64,000 nt of DNA from contig OY755240.1 of the NCBI GenBank assembly GCA_963576725.1, forward strand, positions 16,346,440 through 16,410,439, read 5' to 3'. A model generated the notes under the pieces. The model worked only from the letters and a program-made list of their open reading frames with translations, was not told where the DNA came from and searched no databases. Shown here piece by piece: positions 20,232 through 30,941 of the stretch (the first letter of the stretch is position 1; every line of letters begins with the position of its first letter). A program made the position numbers and the translations under genes. The DNA comes from Azorinus chamasolen. Taxonomy: Eukaryota > Mollusca > Bivalvia > Cardiida > Solecurtidae.

Positions 20232-20560
20232 TATAATAATTACACGACGTGAGATAAGATCTTCATACGTGTGCCATACAAATCTTCCAGAACGGTAATA
20301 AAATGAGAAAATATTTTATGTCAAACGCCAATTAAATAGATATGTTTTACCATGATTAGAATGTAATAATCTTTAAATTGGAATAACCACGAAAACCACT
20401 GCCTCCAGTTGAAAGCAGAGCTAAGATTTAAAATGTTAGTGAATAATGGTGTCATGTTCCCTATGTTCTGGGTCTGAACTGTTCGCCTATGTCCATATTA
20501 ATGTAGACTGGACATAACCGGGTTAACATCATAAACAGATACTTCGGTCAGCCACCTAAC
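20232..20560. other. Unassigned DNA
   Basis: No gene or repeat recognised. Confidence 0.4.
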
Positions 20561-20768
20561 CCTTCTCCTATTAAGCGTGGCTTGACTCACAATCGCAAAC
20601 AGCTTGGATCTAGATGAAACGTCGAGTAACTCGGCGTCTCATTAGGATCCAAGCTGTTTGACACTCGGTCAGAAGTGTCTCCCAAGCTTGATAAAATCGA
20701 CGCAGCCAAATTTTCATCAGATCCAGATTTGAGTGGACAATAGTTTTGACAGTGGGTGAGGGTAAAAC
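20561..20768 (-). mobile_element. B1 MITE
   Basis: CTAACCCTTCTCCTATTAAG, hairpin GATCTAGATGAAACGTCGAG paired with CTCGGCGTCTCATTAGGATC, then TGACACTCGGTCAGAAG. It ends GAGGGTAAAA. Confidence 0.83.
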
Positions 20769-20776
20769 TTTAGGAA

Positions 20777-20985
20777 TGCAGTACAACCTGTCTTAAGCAA
20801 CCATCAAAATGAGGTCTAATTATGAGTCTGTAAGGCAGGTGGTAGCTTAATACAGGTCAAAAGTAATACAAAAAGCTCCTACAGGAGCTTTTTGTATTAC
20901 TTTTGTCCTGTATTAAGCAACCACCTGCTTTTAACGATTCCTGTGTCCAATCAATATAAGGTTGCTTAAGACAGGTTTCATTGTA
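20777..20985. mobile_element. C3 MITE, complete
   Basis: GCAGTACAACCTGTCTTAAG mirrors CTTAAGACAGGTTTCATTG. The arms AAAAGTAATACAAAAAGCTC and GAGCTTTTTGTATTACTTTT pair fully. The reference copy for C3. Confidence 0.92.
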
Positions 20986-21053
20986 CATGCTAACTGTTCA
21001 GCGGTGACTAACCCATTCGTTGAATTAATCCATTGTATGCAGAATTATATTAT

Positions 21054-21239
21054 TTGACTCCTCCCTCTATGAATATTTATGAAGCAAACCACAAAAATAA
21101 CATTGCTCATTGCAGAATATAACTTGTATGTCAAACAGTGTAGACCCTGATCAGAGGGCTCCTCTAGGAGCCCTCTGATCTGGGTCTACACTGTTTGAAA
21201 ATAGCTGATACATTTGTTTTTCCGCGTATAAAGGGTTAA
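21054..21239 (+). mobile_element. A2-type MITE with a variant core
   Basis: TTGACTCCTCCCTCTATGAA to AAAGGGTTAA. The core reads CAGAGGGCTCCTCTAGGAGC then CCTCTG, where both arms carry GAGGGC instead of GACGGC. Confidence 0.83.
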
Positions 21240-21509
21240 TCTACGCTCATAGGTAAACGAACTTTCTGATCCAGCATGACATTCAAATTAGTATAGACAT
21301 GAAATGGCCGTTTCATGATTTATTGTCTCTCATTATCTTAATATCCGCGAATTTGAAACCAAAACACCACCGTTTACTAAACGTTGTTAGTATATATTAT
21401 ACTGTCGGAACAATTGCATTTTTTTTATAATGTCTCTATGTAGTTGACTTAGTTTCCGTGACCCATTCGCGATGGTAATCTTACATCATATCTGTACATC
21501 TGATCCCTT

Positions 21510-21720
21510 ATGTCGCTACAAAAATAATTCCTCAAATTATATCTGGTGCAAGTTTGACTAATTCTCATGCGACTAAGCTTCAGATGAATAAATGACTAAG
21601 TTTCATGGCACGAGCGTTTGATAAACCATTGACTAGGTGTCAAACAGCTTGGCTCCTGATGAGACGCCGAGTTACTCGGCGTCTCTTCTGGATTCAATCT
21701 GAAATGCCGGATAAGTCACG
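21510..21720 (+). mobile_element. B1 MITE, worn
   Basis: CAAATTATATCTGGTGCAAG, GTGTCAAACAGCTTGG and the hairpin GAGACGCCGAGTTACTCGGC. The right end is lost after GATTCAATCTG. Confidence 0.75.
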
Positions 21721-21916
21721 AATAAGGGGTACTAGACATAAAAAGTAATTGAGAGCCAAATATTGGAACAAATACCCACCATACAATATATAACCAACTG
21801 AAATTAATGTCCGAGGCGGTAAGACATGAATGAAAGGTAAATACTAGAGATACGAGGTGGGATTTATGGTTATGGTGTTTATAATTATACTTAACGATAC
21901 ATTATATGAATGGAGA

Positions 21917-22147
21917 TACTGTAAAAACTCGATTATTCGAACACCTGAATCTCTTTTATTCGAATATTAAAAACAAGTATAATTATCGGACTTTAAGACA
22001 GGTGGCTGTTTAATGCAGGATGAAAGTCATGCAGAAAGCTCCTATAGGAGCTTTCTGCATGACTTTCACCCTGCATTAAACACTCTCCTGCTAAAAAATG
22101 TAGCAGATTTTCATCACTAAAATTTCGAAGTATCGAGATTTTTGAAA
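21917..22147. mobile_element. C4 MITE
   Basis: TACTGTAAAAACTCGATTAT, CGAACACCTGAATC and a perfect palindrome with centre AAAGCTCCTATAGGAGCTTT. The right end is AAGTATCGAGATTTTTG. Confidence 0.83.
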
Positions 22148-22281
22148 CTCTTTTACATCATGAATATTCATGTAAGAATTATTGACGTCATAATTATTTG
22201 GTGGTTTTAATATTGGTTTTGGGACATGACAGGAAACTGTAGAATCATCTAATTCATTCCATGAGCAAACGGAGCAGGACG
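22148..22281 (+). mobile_element. A2 MITE, left half
   Basis: CATCATGAATATTCATGTAA to GAGCAAACGGAGCAGGAC, then a break at the left core arm. Confidence 0.7.
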
Positions 22282-22292
22282 TTAAACTTACA

Positions 22293-22482
22293 TTAACTCA
22301 TTATCTCCTAGACTATTTTAGACCCAACCTCTTTGAATAAATCTACTGAAAAGGAGCCTTAACTATAGAAAAGGGGAATTTCAGAAATGTGTAGTTTTGA
22401 AACCAATTTGATAAATAGAGCATTTGCTCCACAGGACTTATACAGAGGCGTCAAAATGCGTCACTAGGAGGGAATGGGTTAA
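22293..22482 (-). mobile_element. E MITE with one hairpin arm deleted
   Basis: TTAACTCATTATCTCCTAGA to GAATGGGTTAA. AGAGCATTTGCTCCACAGGA runs straight into CTTATACAGAGGCGTC, so the right arm is gone. It shares TTAA 22479 with B1. Confidence 0.83.
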
Positions 22483-22680
22483 ATATTATCCCGCTATCTG
22501 CGACCTGACACGGATTTGCAAACAACTTGGATCTAGATGAGACGCCGAGAAGTACGTCGTCTGATCTGAATCCCAGCTGTTTGACTCACGGTCAATAGTT
22601 TCTCAAAAGCTTGATCGAATCGGAAGTAGTCAAAGTTAAACCAAGTTCGTGCGTACATTAGTTTTCTTACAGTGTGCTAT
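22479..22680 (-). mobile_element. B1 MITE abutting E
   Basis: TTAAATATTATCCCGCTATC, GACCTGACACGGATTTGC, then GATGAGACGCCGAGAAGTAC with a damaged partner, followed by CTTGATCGAATCGGAAGTAG. Confidence 0.78.
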
Positions 22681-22775
22681 AGCAGTAGCACATAGTATTA
22701 ATACCTAATTGTTGAAATGTGTTCAAAATTGTTGAATGTACAGTACTGGCGGTAAAAACGAGTTTGTAAAATATA

Positions 22776-23077
22776 TACAGTTGAACTTCGATATCTCGAA
22801 CAGGATAACTCGAAGTTCGCGATAACTCGAACTAAATGTTTGGTTCATGTAAAATGTTCAATACAGAATAGTTCTAAAATATTTTACTACACATATTTAG
22901 AAACACATATGGCTTAATGTAGGTCGAAATAGGAGCTTTCAACCTTACTTAAGACCTGCATTCAGTTGCTAACTTGGAGAAATTGTCAAGATCAGAAATC
23001 AGATAACTCGAACTTCTTTTATCTCGAGTTAATTTGTATGGTCTCTTTGAAGTTCGAGATATCGACGATCAACGGTA
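22776..23077. mobile_element. C5 MITE, pogo-type ends
   Basis: TACAGTTGAACTTCGATATC and CTCGAACAGGATAACTCG on the left, with GAAGTTCGAGATATCGACG on the right. The core palindrome is reduced to GGCTTAATGTAGGTCGAA and GACCTGCATTCAG. The longest C copy (302 bp). Confidence 0.85.
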
Positions 23078-23097
23078 TTTCAAATCAGATACATGAT

Positions 23098-23235
23098 TTT
23101 TGTAGTTTGAAACCATTGTTATAAATAGAGCATTTTCTCCTTTAGGAGCAAATGCTCTATTTATCACAATGGTTTCCCAAAGTAACTTTTACAGAGTCGT
23201 CAAAAGTCGTCAATATGAGGGAAAGGGTTATTGCA
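23098..23235 (-). mobile_element. E MITE, left end missing
   Basis: TTTTTGTAGTTTGAAACCAT, AGAGCATTTTCTCCTTTAGG, then ATATGAGGGAAAGGGTTA. It lies between two copies of a C5 end. Confidence 0.8.
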
Positions 23236-23342
23236 GGTCGAAAGTAATGCTGAAAGCTCCCATTTTTCTCGAAGTAATGTGTATGTTCCCTTGACGTCCG
23301 ATATGTTGAAGTCTAACTGTATTTCAAATCAGATACATGTAC
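23236..23342. mobile_element. C5 right end plus duplicated flank
   Basis: GCAGGTCGAAAGTAATGCTG and GAAGTCTAACTGTA form a C5/C core and end. The following TTTCAAATCAGATACATG also follows the C5 copy at 23077, so end and flank were duplicated together. Confidence 0.7.
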
Positions 23343-23724
23343 CATAGCAATACGGTAATAGTAACATCGTAAAACAAAAAAGTCTGTAGTATGCCTGGCA
23401 GCAAACTAGATTATACACAAACTCAAAAAGTACCTTTTTATATCAGGGTGGGGACTGAAATGCTGTAAAGAATATTGTTTAATCATTATTAGCGTCATCG
23501 CCCTGATTGTGTATTTTAGCGTTAAACAAATCTTCATTGTACAATAAACGTTCGAGTTTAATTAGTTTGAAAGTAGACTATGATGTAAACTAATCACTTT
23601 CATCAAGTTATTTCATATTGCATAATAATGTTGAAACAATTTTATAAGTAGATAAGAATAGCCATTGACATGCTGTGAATATTAATTGAAACTCGAAATA
23701 TGCATTAGTCTACGTAGCTGCATA
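23343..23724. other. Unassigned DNA
   Basis: No gene or repeat recognised. Confidence 0.4.
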
Positions 23725-23932
23725 TACAGTATAACCTCTCTTAACCGGAATTCTAGTAGATAAGAATTTAGATACATTTAGACAGGTGGCTGCTTAATGC
23801 AGGATGAAAGTCATGCAGAAAGCTCCTCTAGGAGCTTTCTGCATGACTTTCACCCTGCATTAAGCTGCCACCTGTCTCTAGGACCGATATTCATACTAAA
23901 TTTAACGGCCGGTTAAGAGAGGTTTTACTGTA
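23725..23932. mobile_element. C2 MITE, complete
   Basis: TACAGTATAACCTCTCTTAA and CCGGAATTCTAGTAGATAAG on the left, CCGGTTAAGAGAGGTTTTAC on the right. Palindrome CAGGATGAAAGTCATGCAG with centre GCTCCTCTAGGAGC. Reference copy for C2. Confidence 0.93.
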
Positions 23933-24143
23933 CAATAAAACGCCTCTAACGTAACCATACAAAAGAAGTATAAAACTGGGTCGTTTAGGCAGGTAGTAGC
24001 TTAATAATGCATGACGAAAGTAATGCAGAAAGCTCCTACGGGAGCTTTCTGCATTACTTTCGTCCTGCATTAAGCAACCACCTGATTTTCATATCCGCCA
24101 AGGCATATTCGTAAAGTGGTCGCGTTAGAGGGATTATACTGTA
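23931..24143. mobile_element. C1 MITE sharing TA with C2
   Basis: TACAATAAAACGCCTCTAAC starts in the TA that ends the previous copy. It closes GTTAGAGGGATTATACTGTA. Palindrome GACGAAAGTAATGCAGAAAG is intact. Confidence 0.9.
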
Positions 24144-24359
24144 GATTCCATCTTCGATCAGATGGAACTTGATATCACCCATGCACACAGACATAGATAA
24201 AAGCATATTCAACATTTCTTCACCAATCTCAAGGTTGTGGATACTCTTTAGAAAATTCTCTTGGAGACGATTTATAAAGAGTAGTTACAATGTATGATTT
24301 AGAGAGGAATCTAAGGAGAAGGCCCAACATAGGTTTTGTTTTAAGACGAGTTATTCTTG

Positions 24360-24455
24360 AAAATAGATTATTACATAAGCAAGCATAGTAGACCCTGATT
24401 AGGCGGCTTCTAAAGATTGCGTCAGATCTAAATCTTCTCTGTTTGCAAAGGGTTT
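24360..24455 (+). mobile_element. A2 core fragment
   Basis: ATTACATAAGCAAGCATAGT, GACCCTGATTAGGCGGCTTC and TCTTCTCTGTTTGCAAAGGG. Confidence 0.65.
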
Positions 24456-24680
24456 TACTCCGTTTGATTCGCAGTTGCACACAGCGTAACTTGACGTCTC
24501 ATCAGACTCCAAGCTGTTTGACATTCGGTCAGTACTTTTGCTTTAAAATATTGGTGGAATTGGAGGAATATGCAGTTTAAAATTTGCACTAAATCAAAAG
24601 TTGAGCAAACAAACTTTTTACAGCCCTGGTAAGGATTAAGGTAATTAAACTCGGGCCTAAAACGGTACACAGTTTGGTCG
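24456..24680 (-). mobile_element. B1 MITE, hairpin centre deleted
   Basis: ATTCGCAGTTGCACACAGCG passes directly to TAACTTGACGTCTCATCAGA and TGACATTCGGTCAGTA. The flank is worn. Confidence 0.65.
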
Positions 24681-24755
24681 TAGTTTGACCTTTTACTCCA
24701 TGAATATTCATGTAAGAAATATGACATCATTAATATTAACTAGAACTATCACTAA

Positions 24756-26140
24756 AGGTGATGAATACCCCCACACGGCAGCCTTGATTGCAAATCCAAG
24801 TTTTGAACATGTAACAGGACCAAATAACAAAAATACCCAAAGTTCAAATAGAGTAAATTCTGTAATGGCTAACACTAAATACAGGAAAAGTGTGTCTTGC
24901 ACATGTACTATTCGTGTTTAGTATGTATGGCAAGTATCAATTTAATAAGTTTCAAAATGAAGGAGGAGTTTGTGACACCAACTCCCCATGTTTCATGCAA
25001 AAATGACAAAAAATATTCAAAGTTCAGGGGGGGGGGGGGGTAATTATACAATGGCTAACCGTAAACACATGAAAATTGTGTCTTGCGCATCTGCTATTTG
25101 TGACTATTACGTATCCCAAATATAAATTCAGTAACTTTAAAACTGAAGGAGGAGTTTGCGACACCAACTCCCCATATTACAAGCCAAAACAAGTATCAAG
25201 TGAATCAGGTTGAAAGTGAAGGAGGAGTTCAAAGTACAAGATTTTGCCTGCCAATTTCAAGACCAATTTCAAGGACAAAGGTCAAGGTCAAGGTCACAGA
25301 GACCTGAAATTGTGTCTTGCACATCTACTACTCCTGAGTAACATTTATGCCAAGTATCAAGTGAATCAGGTTGAAAGTGAAGGAGGAGTTCAAAGTACAA
25401 GATTTTGCCTGCCAATTTCAAGACCAATTTCAAGGACAAAGGTCAAGGTCACAGAGATTTGAAATTTGTGTCTTTCACATCTACTACTCCTGAGTAACAT
25501 TTATGCCAAGTATCAAGTGAATCAGGTTGTAAGGGAAGGAGGAGTTCAAAGTACAAGATTTTACCTGCCAATTTCAAGACCAAAGGTCAAGGTTAAGGTC
25601 ACGGAGACCTTAAATTTGTGTCTTGCACATCTACTACTCCTGAGTAACATTTATGCCAAGTTTCAAGTGAATCAGGTTGAAATTGAAGGAGGAGTTCAAA
25701 GTACAAGATTTTGCCTGCCAATTTCAAGACCAATTTCAAGGCCAAAGGTCAAGGTCAAGGTCACAGAGACCTGAAATTTGTGTCTTGCACATATACTACT
25801 CCTGAGTAACATTTATGCCAAGTATCGAGTGAATCAGGTTGAAAGTGAAGGAGGAGTTCAAAGTACAAGCTTTTGCCTGCCAATTTCAAGACCAATTTCA
25901 AGGCCAAAGGTCAAGGTCACAGAGACCTGAAATTTGTGTCTTGCACATCTACTACACCTGAGTAACATTTATGCCAAGTATCAAATGAATCGGGTTGAAA
26001 CTGAAGGAGGTGTTGAAAGTACAAGATTTTGGGGACAGACCAACGACCGACGACCGACGACCGACGTCCAACGACCGACTAACCGACAGGCTGATTCCAG
26101 TATACCCCCCTCAAACTCTGTTTGTGGGGGTATAATTAGA
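24756..26140 (+). mobile_element. Pearl-like non-autonomous element (probably Helitron-type)
   Basis: A block of ~1.4 kb with internal tandem repeats ends in GACCGACGACCGACGACCGA and a terminal hairpin around 26105-26135 (ATACCCCCCTCAAAC then GTTTGTGGGGGTAT). A possible partner ATACCCCCACACGG lies at 24766. Bivalve pearl elements have such a ~160-bp repeated core and are considered Helitron relatives; the assignment rests on layout only. A G14 run sits at 25027-25040. No coding gene: the frames across it simply repeat with the units. Confidence 0.7.
25150..26025. repeat. Tandem repeats of 150-162 bp inside the pearl-like element
   Basis: GGAGGAGTTCAAAGTACAAG marks each unit at about 25221, 25382, 25538, 25688, 25850 and a variant near 26006. 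Other landmarks are GTGTCTTGCACATCTACTAC and ATTTATGCCAAGTATCAAG. Unit length varies because the AAGGTCAAGGTCA stretch differs. Confidence 0.94.
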
Positions 26141-26326
26141 TTAATTGTTAAAATAACACATGGACATAGACATTTTTTACAATGACAGAAACTATAGAAT
26201 AGTATCTATACTACACCAAAAGCGAACAGAGCAGACCCTGATCAGACGGCTCCAATAGGAGCCGTCTGATCTGGGTTTACTCTGTTTGCTATTGCGTAGA
26301 AATGCGTATTTATGGAGTAACGGGTT

Positions 26327-26627
26327 AAATGAAAAGGGATTTGAGATCTGGTATAGATGGCGTTCTTTGCAGTTTAAATGTTAGATATATTGCCTTTATC
26401 ATAACGATGCACTCTACAAAAAAACCAGTACCATCGGCAATGATTATATCGATATATTCCAGAAACAGTAAATCAGTTGAAATATAACTGCGTTATAGAT
26501 TAGAACATATTTCTGTACATTGATCTGATATGGATTCTCTTATGGAATTATATATAATATAGGTAATTGTACGGTGTCTGCCAAGGTCAAATATTTTCTT
26601 GGAAATTAATATTCAAACATTCAAAAA
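26327..26627. other. Unassigned DNA
   Basis: No gene or repeat recognised. Confidence 0.4.
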
Positions 26628-26857
26628 TTAACCCATTTGCTCCCACGATCCCATATATGGGACGTAGGCAACCAGTGTAGACTCTGATCAGACGCCGCAT
26701 AATGCGGCGTCTGATCAGAGTCTACACTGTTTGCTGATAGGAAATTCAATATAAAACAAAACAAAAAATGAAAATTTAGACCAGACACCCCTTAGATAAA
26801 AGATAGACTAATCAAATATATAAGCATGGAAGAATCCACTGGCAGCAAATTGGTTAA
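26628..26857 (+). mobile_element. D MITE, complete
   Basis: 230 bp. TTAACCCATTTGCTCCCACG to GCAGCAAATTGGTTAA. Arms TAGACTCTGATCAGACGCCG pair exactly around GCATAATGC. Reference copy for D. Confidence 0.93.
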
Positions 26858-26935
26858 TTAACTTAATTTACATGGAGCAAACGGTAACAGTAGAAACTGT
26901 CCTAAACAGTCATTCATTTATTGAATACAGTAAAA

Positions 26936-27135
26936 AACCCTCTAATGCGACCACCTAAAAGAGGTATAACTCTGGGTTGTAGAGGCAGGTGGTAGCTTAA
27001 TGCAGGACAAAAATAATACAGAAAGCTCCCAGAGGAGCTTTCTGTATTACTTTTGTCCTGCATTAAGCAACCACCTGCTTATAAAGACAGGTATGTTTAT
27101 TCATTAAATGGACGCATTAGAGGGGTTCTACTGTA
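26936..27135. mobile_element. C1 MITE
   Basis: TACAGTAAAAAACCCTCTAA to ATTAGAGGGGTTCTACTGTA. Palindrome with AATAATACAGAAAGCTCC answered by GAGCTTTCTGTATTAC. Confidence 0.9.
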
Positions 27136-27137
27136 TA

Positions 27138-27172
27138 TGTTTTGATGGCCGCTCAAGCCATGGTCTACAGTA
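27138..27172. mobile_element. Solo C3 right end
   Basis: TGATGGCCGCTCAAGCCATG then GTCTACAGTAC, the C3 terminus without its body, directly after C1. Confidence 0.55.
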
Positions 27173-27328
27173 CTTTTAAATAGTTCTAGATTCTGGATGA
27201 ACAGTATTTATGGATTTCTTAGTAGAATGCTCTCTTTTCCTTTGCACACAAGTACAGTCATTTTACTCTCCACTGGAGATGTTGGGTCTGGGTTTGGTCT
27301 GGAGAGGCGTTTATTACCCGGTAAAGGG

Positions 27329-27577
27329 TTAACGCTTTCCCTAATATAAACGTGTTTTCACGCATTTGCAAACAGAGTAGACCCAGATCAGACGGCTCCC
27401 ATAGGAGCCGTCTGCTCAGGGTCTGCTCTGTTTGCTAGTGGAATTTTAATGATGTGTTTCTTTAGTTTCTAAAATGGCTACAATGTTCCATGTTCCATAT
27501 GTCTGTAAAACTATTTTGTCCATGAATATTCAGTAGGTATTGAAATTTGGAATAAATATAGAACAGGGAAAGGGTTA
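27329..27577 (-). mobile_element. A1 MITE, complete
   Basis: 249 bp with TTAA at both ends. Starts CGCTTTCCCTAATATAAACG, ends TATAGAACAGGGAAAGGG. Core GACGGCTCCCATAGGAGCCG. Confidence 0.93.
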
Positions 27578-28033
27578 AAGATCAGTTCGATGTATAGGAA
27601 TATGCGATAATCAAAGACGCAATGATATATCACGTGATTTACTATTTCTGGAATATATCTCCATTCTAATCATTGCCGAATGTACGGGTTCTTGAAGAGT
27701 GCATCATAATGATAAATTCAGCACATCTACCCTTTCGCAGACAAAGGAAATCCGAAAAAACACGCAGTCACACCAGTTCTTAAGCTGTTCCTTTCCTTTC
27801 CAAACTTGCAATAAAAATGTGTTACATTCTAATACCCGGATGAGAGAGATAATTATCTAAATGTATGCCCGAATCATTACGGAATATCCCGATAGGTGTT
27901 AAGGTTTCGAACATAACAACTCAAAGGTGGTCCCACGTAAACCACCGTGCATAAATATTGATAAGATACATACAGTAAACATTTTATTCGAGAATAAATC
28001 GTTCCGTTCCATGCCCATGCAAGCAGTTTATAC
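27578..28033. other. Unassigned DNA
   Basis: No gene or repeat recognised. Confidence 0.4.
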
Positions 28034-28130
28034 AGTACAACCTGTCTTCAGTGGTCATCAAAAATAGTTCAAAGCATGGGTCTGTAAGGCAGGTGGTAGC
28101 TTAATGCAGGGCAAATGTTATGCATAAGCT
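28034..28130. mobile_element. C3 MITE, left half
   Basis: TACAGTACAACCTGTCTTCA and GGTGGTAGCTTAATGCAGGG, cut just past the start of the palindrome centre. Confidence 0.75.
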
Positions 28131-28154
28131 ACCATATGCAACCATGTATAGTGA

Positions 28155-28343
28155 TTCCCCTCTAAAATGGAATAGTAATAAAGAAGAATTCATGTCATTT
28201 TAGATAGGTTATTGCTTAATGCAGGGTGAAAGTCATGAAGAAAGTTCCTTTGGGACATGACTTTCACCCTACTTTAAGCTATCAACTATCTTAAGGTATT
28301 GCATTTATACCTATCTGAACTCCCGATTTAGAAGGCTGTTTAC
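28155..28343. mobile_element. C2 MITE, worn ends
   Basis: TTCCCCTCTAAAATGGAATA to CCCGATTTAGAAGGCTGTTT. The core AGTTCCTTTGGGACATGACT is partly deleted. Confidence 0.78.
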
Positions 28344-28560
28344 TACAATATATACATTTACAAAACGTCATCAGCGGATTTAAGATCATTTCAATTAACA
28401 AAGGGCAAACATGCAGTGTGTCTAGACATAATGATGTGCACACTCTCAACCCCCCTAGCATCTCGATATCTGACATGCAGACTGTACTTCCTTAGAGAAA
28501 CTTTCAAAATGAGGTAAATGAATGTTTTTACATGTGCATTTACTTCTAGAGCTATGATGG

Positions 28561-29262
28561 TGTTACTGGGTAGGATAGACTCATTTTTCTAAGAAGTGTA
28601 GACTGTGGTTTTACTAAGTAGGGTAGACAATAGTTTTACTAAGCAGGGTAGACAGTAGTTTTATTAAGCAAGGTAGACTGTCGTGTTTTACGGAGAAGGG
28701 TATATTGTGGTTTTACTAAGCAGGGTAGATTTTTGTTTTACTAAGTAGAGTAGACAGTAGTTCTACTAAGTAGGATAGACAGTAGTTTTACTAAGCAGGA
28801 TAGACAGTAGTTTTACTAAGTAGGGTAGACAGTAGTTTTACTACGTAGGGTAGTCAGTAGTTTTACTAAGTAGGATTAAACAGTAGTTTTACTACGTAGG
28901 GTAGACAGTAGTTTTACTAAGTAGGATAGACGTTTTACTAAGTAGGGTAGACAGTAGTTTTACTAAGCAGGATAGACAGTAGTTTTACTAAGCAAGGTAG
29001 ACTGTCGTATTTTACGGAGAAGGGTAGATTGTTGTTTTATTAAGCAGGGTAGATTTTTGTTTTACTAAGCAGGGGAGTCTGTGGTTTTACTAAGTATGGT
29101 AGATTGTCGTTTTACTAGATAGGATAGGCTGTCGTTTTACTAAGCAGGATACACAGCAGTTTTACTAAGTCAGGTAAACTGTCGATGTACTATGCAGGAT
29201 AGACTCTTGTTTTACTGAGTAGGATATAATGTCGTTGTTCTTTGTACGATAGACTATCGTTT
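28561..29262. repeat. 25-bp minisatellite
   Basis: Unit close to TAGACAGTAGTTTTACTAAG plus TAGGG, repeated over ~0.7 kb. Units are cleanest at 28740-28990 and increasingly diverged to either side. Confidence 0.95.
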
Positions 29263-29288
29263 TTGCAAAATGTCGCCTGTGCCGTTTC

Positions 29289-29538
29289 TTAACTCTTTCC
29301 CTGTTCTGTATTTAGGTCAAATTTCAATACCTACTGAATATTCATTAACAAAATAGTTATAAAGAAATATGGAAGGTGGAACATTGTAGACATTTTAGAC
29401 AGCAAAGAAACAGATCTATCAATTTCTATTAGCAAACAGAGCAGACCCTGATCAGACGGCTCCTCTATGAGCCGTCTGATCTGGGTCTACTCTGTTTGCA
29501 AATACGTGAAAATACGTTTATATTAGGGAAAGGGTTAA
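29289..29538 (+). mobile_element. A1 MITE, complete
   Basis: 250 bp. TTAACTCTTTCCCTGTTCTG to TATTAGGGAAAGGGTTAA. Core CAGACGGCTCCTCTATGAGC. Confidence 0.93.
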
Positions 29539-30046
29539 CTCCAATTTTTCCGACTTTAAAATGTCACAATTAGAATCACAATTAGCCGGTAACATCTGTC
29601 TTGATCCTTATGATACACTAAAAAAACACGTAGGTTCATACCTGGGCCCCAACCATGGGCAAAGTGTATAAGATCAGACTTATCCCTATTTTACCAAAGG
29701 AGGTCTCTTGTATAACAATCTAAATGATAAATGTAATTCAATAGCGAAAAATACTTATCATAAATCAATATATCGTCAGGTAACTCCGATAATCCCTAGC
29801 CAGGCATGGGCCCTGCCAAAAACCTGTAAAACACATGACAAAACTAATATCTGCAAACACTGTGATGCAATTTCGCTTAATTCGGGTGAAGCCTTCAAAT
29901 TGATTTTGCTGATTGTAAGAGATAACACCATGGACTACCCATTGATAGAGAAAAAATAAATGTCTCGGGCACTGGGTTAAGGTCACCTCTTTACTTTATA
30001 TTCTCTGTCTGTAATCATTGATAACCTGTTTAGCAGGCTTATTCAG
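29539..30046. other. Unassigned DNA
   Basis: Short opposing open frames (29708-29986) show no family signature. No repeat match in the window. Confidence 0.45.
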
Positions 30047-30282
30047 TTAACCCTTTCCTTCATATAAACGTGTTTTCACGCATTTGCAAACAGAGTAGAC
30101 CCAGATCAGACGGCTCCTATCAGGGTCTGCTCTGTTTGCTAATAGAATTTGATAGATCTGTTTCCATGCTTTTTAAAATGTATACAATGTTCCACCTTCC
30201 TTATTTCATTATAACTATTTTCTTCATGAATATTCAGTAGGTATTGACATTTGGCCTAAATACAGAACAGGGAAAGGGTTAA
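30047..30282 (-). mobile_element. A1 MITE, first link of a five-element TTAA chain
   Basis: TTAACCCTTTCCTTCATATA to CAGGGAAAGGGTTAA. The core runs GACGGCTCCTATCAGGGTCT, so one arm half is deleted. Confidence 0.9.
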
Positions 30283-30516
30283 ACCATTGCTTGTTGGGTA
30301 TTCATGAACAGATACTGACACCATGAATATTTATTAGCTAAAATTTTATTATGTAAACTTTTCATGGGCAGATTTTGCTTTTGACACAAACTGAAGAATC
30401 ATATAAAAAGCAAACTGAGCAGACCGTGATCAGACGGCTCCAATATGAGCCGTCAGATATAGGTCTACTCTTTTTGCAAATGCGTGAAAATGCGTTTATA
30501 TGAGGGAAATGGTTAA
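30279..30516 (+). mobile_element. A2 MITE, second link
   Basis: Shares TTAA 30279-30282. GGTATTCATGAACAGATACT on the left, core CAGACGGCTCCAATATGAGC, and an A1-like right end TTTATATGAGGGAAATGG. Confidence 0.85.
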
Positions 30517-30695
30517 CTCTTTGCTTCATGAATATTCATGCAGGAAATAATGACATGAATGAGTTAGAGGTGAAACATATGAACTCTTGGCGCTGACACA
30601 ATCTATAGGATAATATCCGTAAGCATACAGAGCAGACCCTGAACAGTCAGCTCCTACAGGGCCTCTCTGACCTGAGGCAACTCTCTTTGCATTAA
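30513..30695 (+). mobile_element. A2 MITE, third link
   Basis: TTAACTCTTTGCTTCATGAA. The core is worn (CAGTCAGCTCCTACAGGGCC). The right shell is missing between CTCTCTTTGCA and TTAA 30692. Confidence 0.82.
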
Positions 30696-30941
30696 ACCTT
30701 TATCCTACTAACCGCGACCTGACTCGCATTTGCAAACAGCTTGGATTCAGATGAGACGCCGAGTAACTCGAGTAACTCGGCATCTCATCAGGTTCCAAGC
30801 TGTTTGACACTCGATCAATAGTGTCTCAAACTACTGTACGAATCAGAAGTAGGTAAAAATGCAAGAGATCAGAATTTTAGCAGATCTATTTTTTCAGCAT
30901 GATAAGAGATAAAAATGCGTATCTTTTAAGTAAAGGGTTAA
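30692..30941 (-). mobile_element. B1 MITE, fourth link
   Basis: TTAAACCTTTATCCTACTAA to AGTAAAGGGTTAA. The hairpin loop is enlarged by a 10-bp repeat (GAGTAACTCGAGTAACTC). Confidence 0.9.

Larger units (their letters stand above)
24687..26326 (+). mobile_element. A2 MITE split by a pearl-like element
   Basis: Left piece 24687-24755 (CTTTTACTCCATGAATATTC, GACATCATTAATATTAACTA). The right piece from about 26141 resumes ATTAATTGTTAAAATAACAC and continues through an intact core (CAGACGGCTCCAATAGGAGC) to GTAACGGGTTAA. Confidence 0.82.

Noticed and set aside
25244..26185. Repeating open frames with LAHLLLLSNIYAKYQVNQV motifs as a tandem-domain protein
   Set aside because: The peptide repeats only because the DNA units repeat. 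Frames break between units and unit length varies by non-multiples of three.
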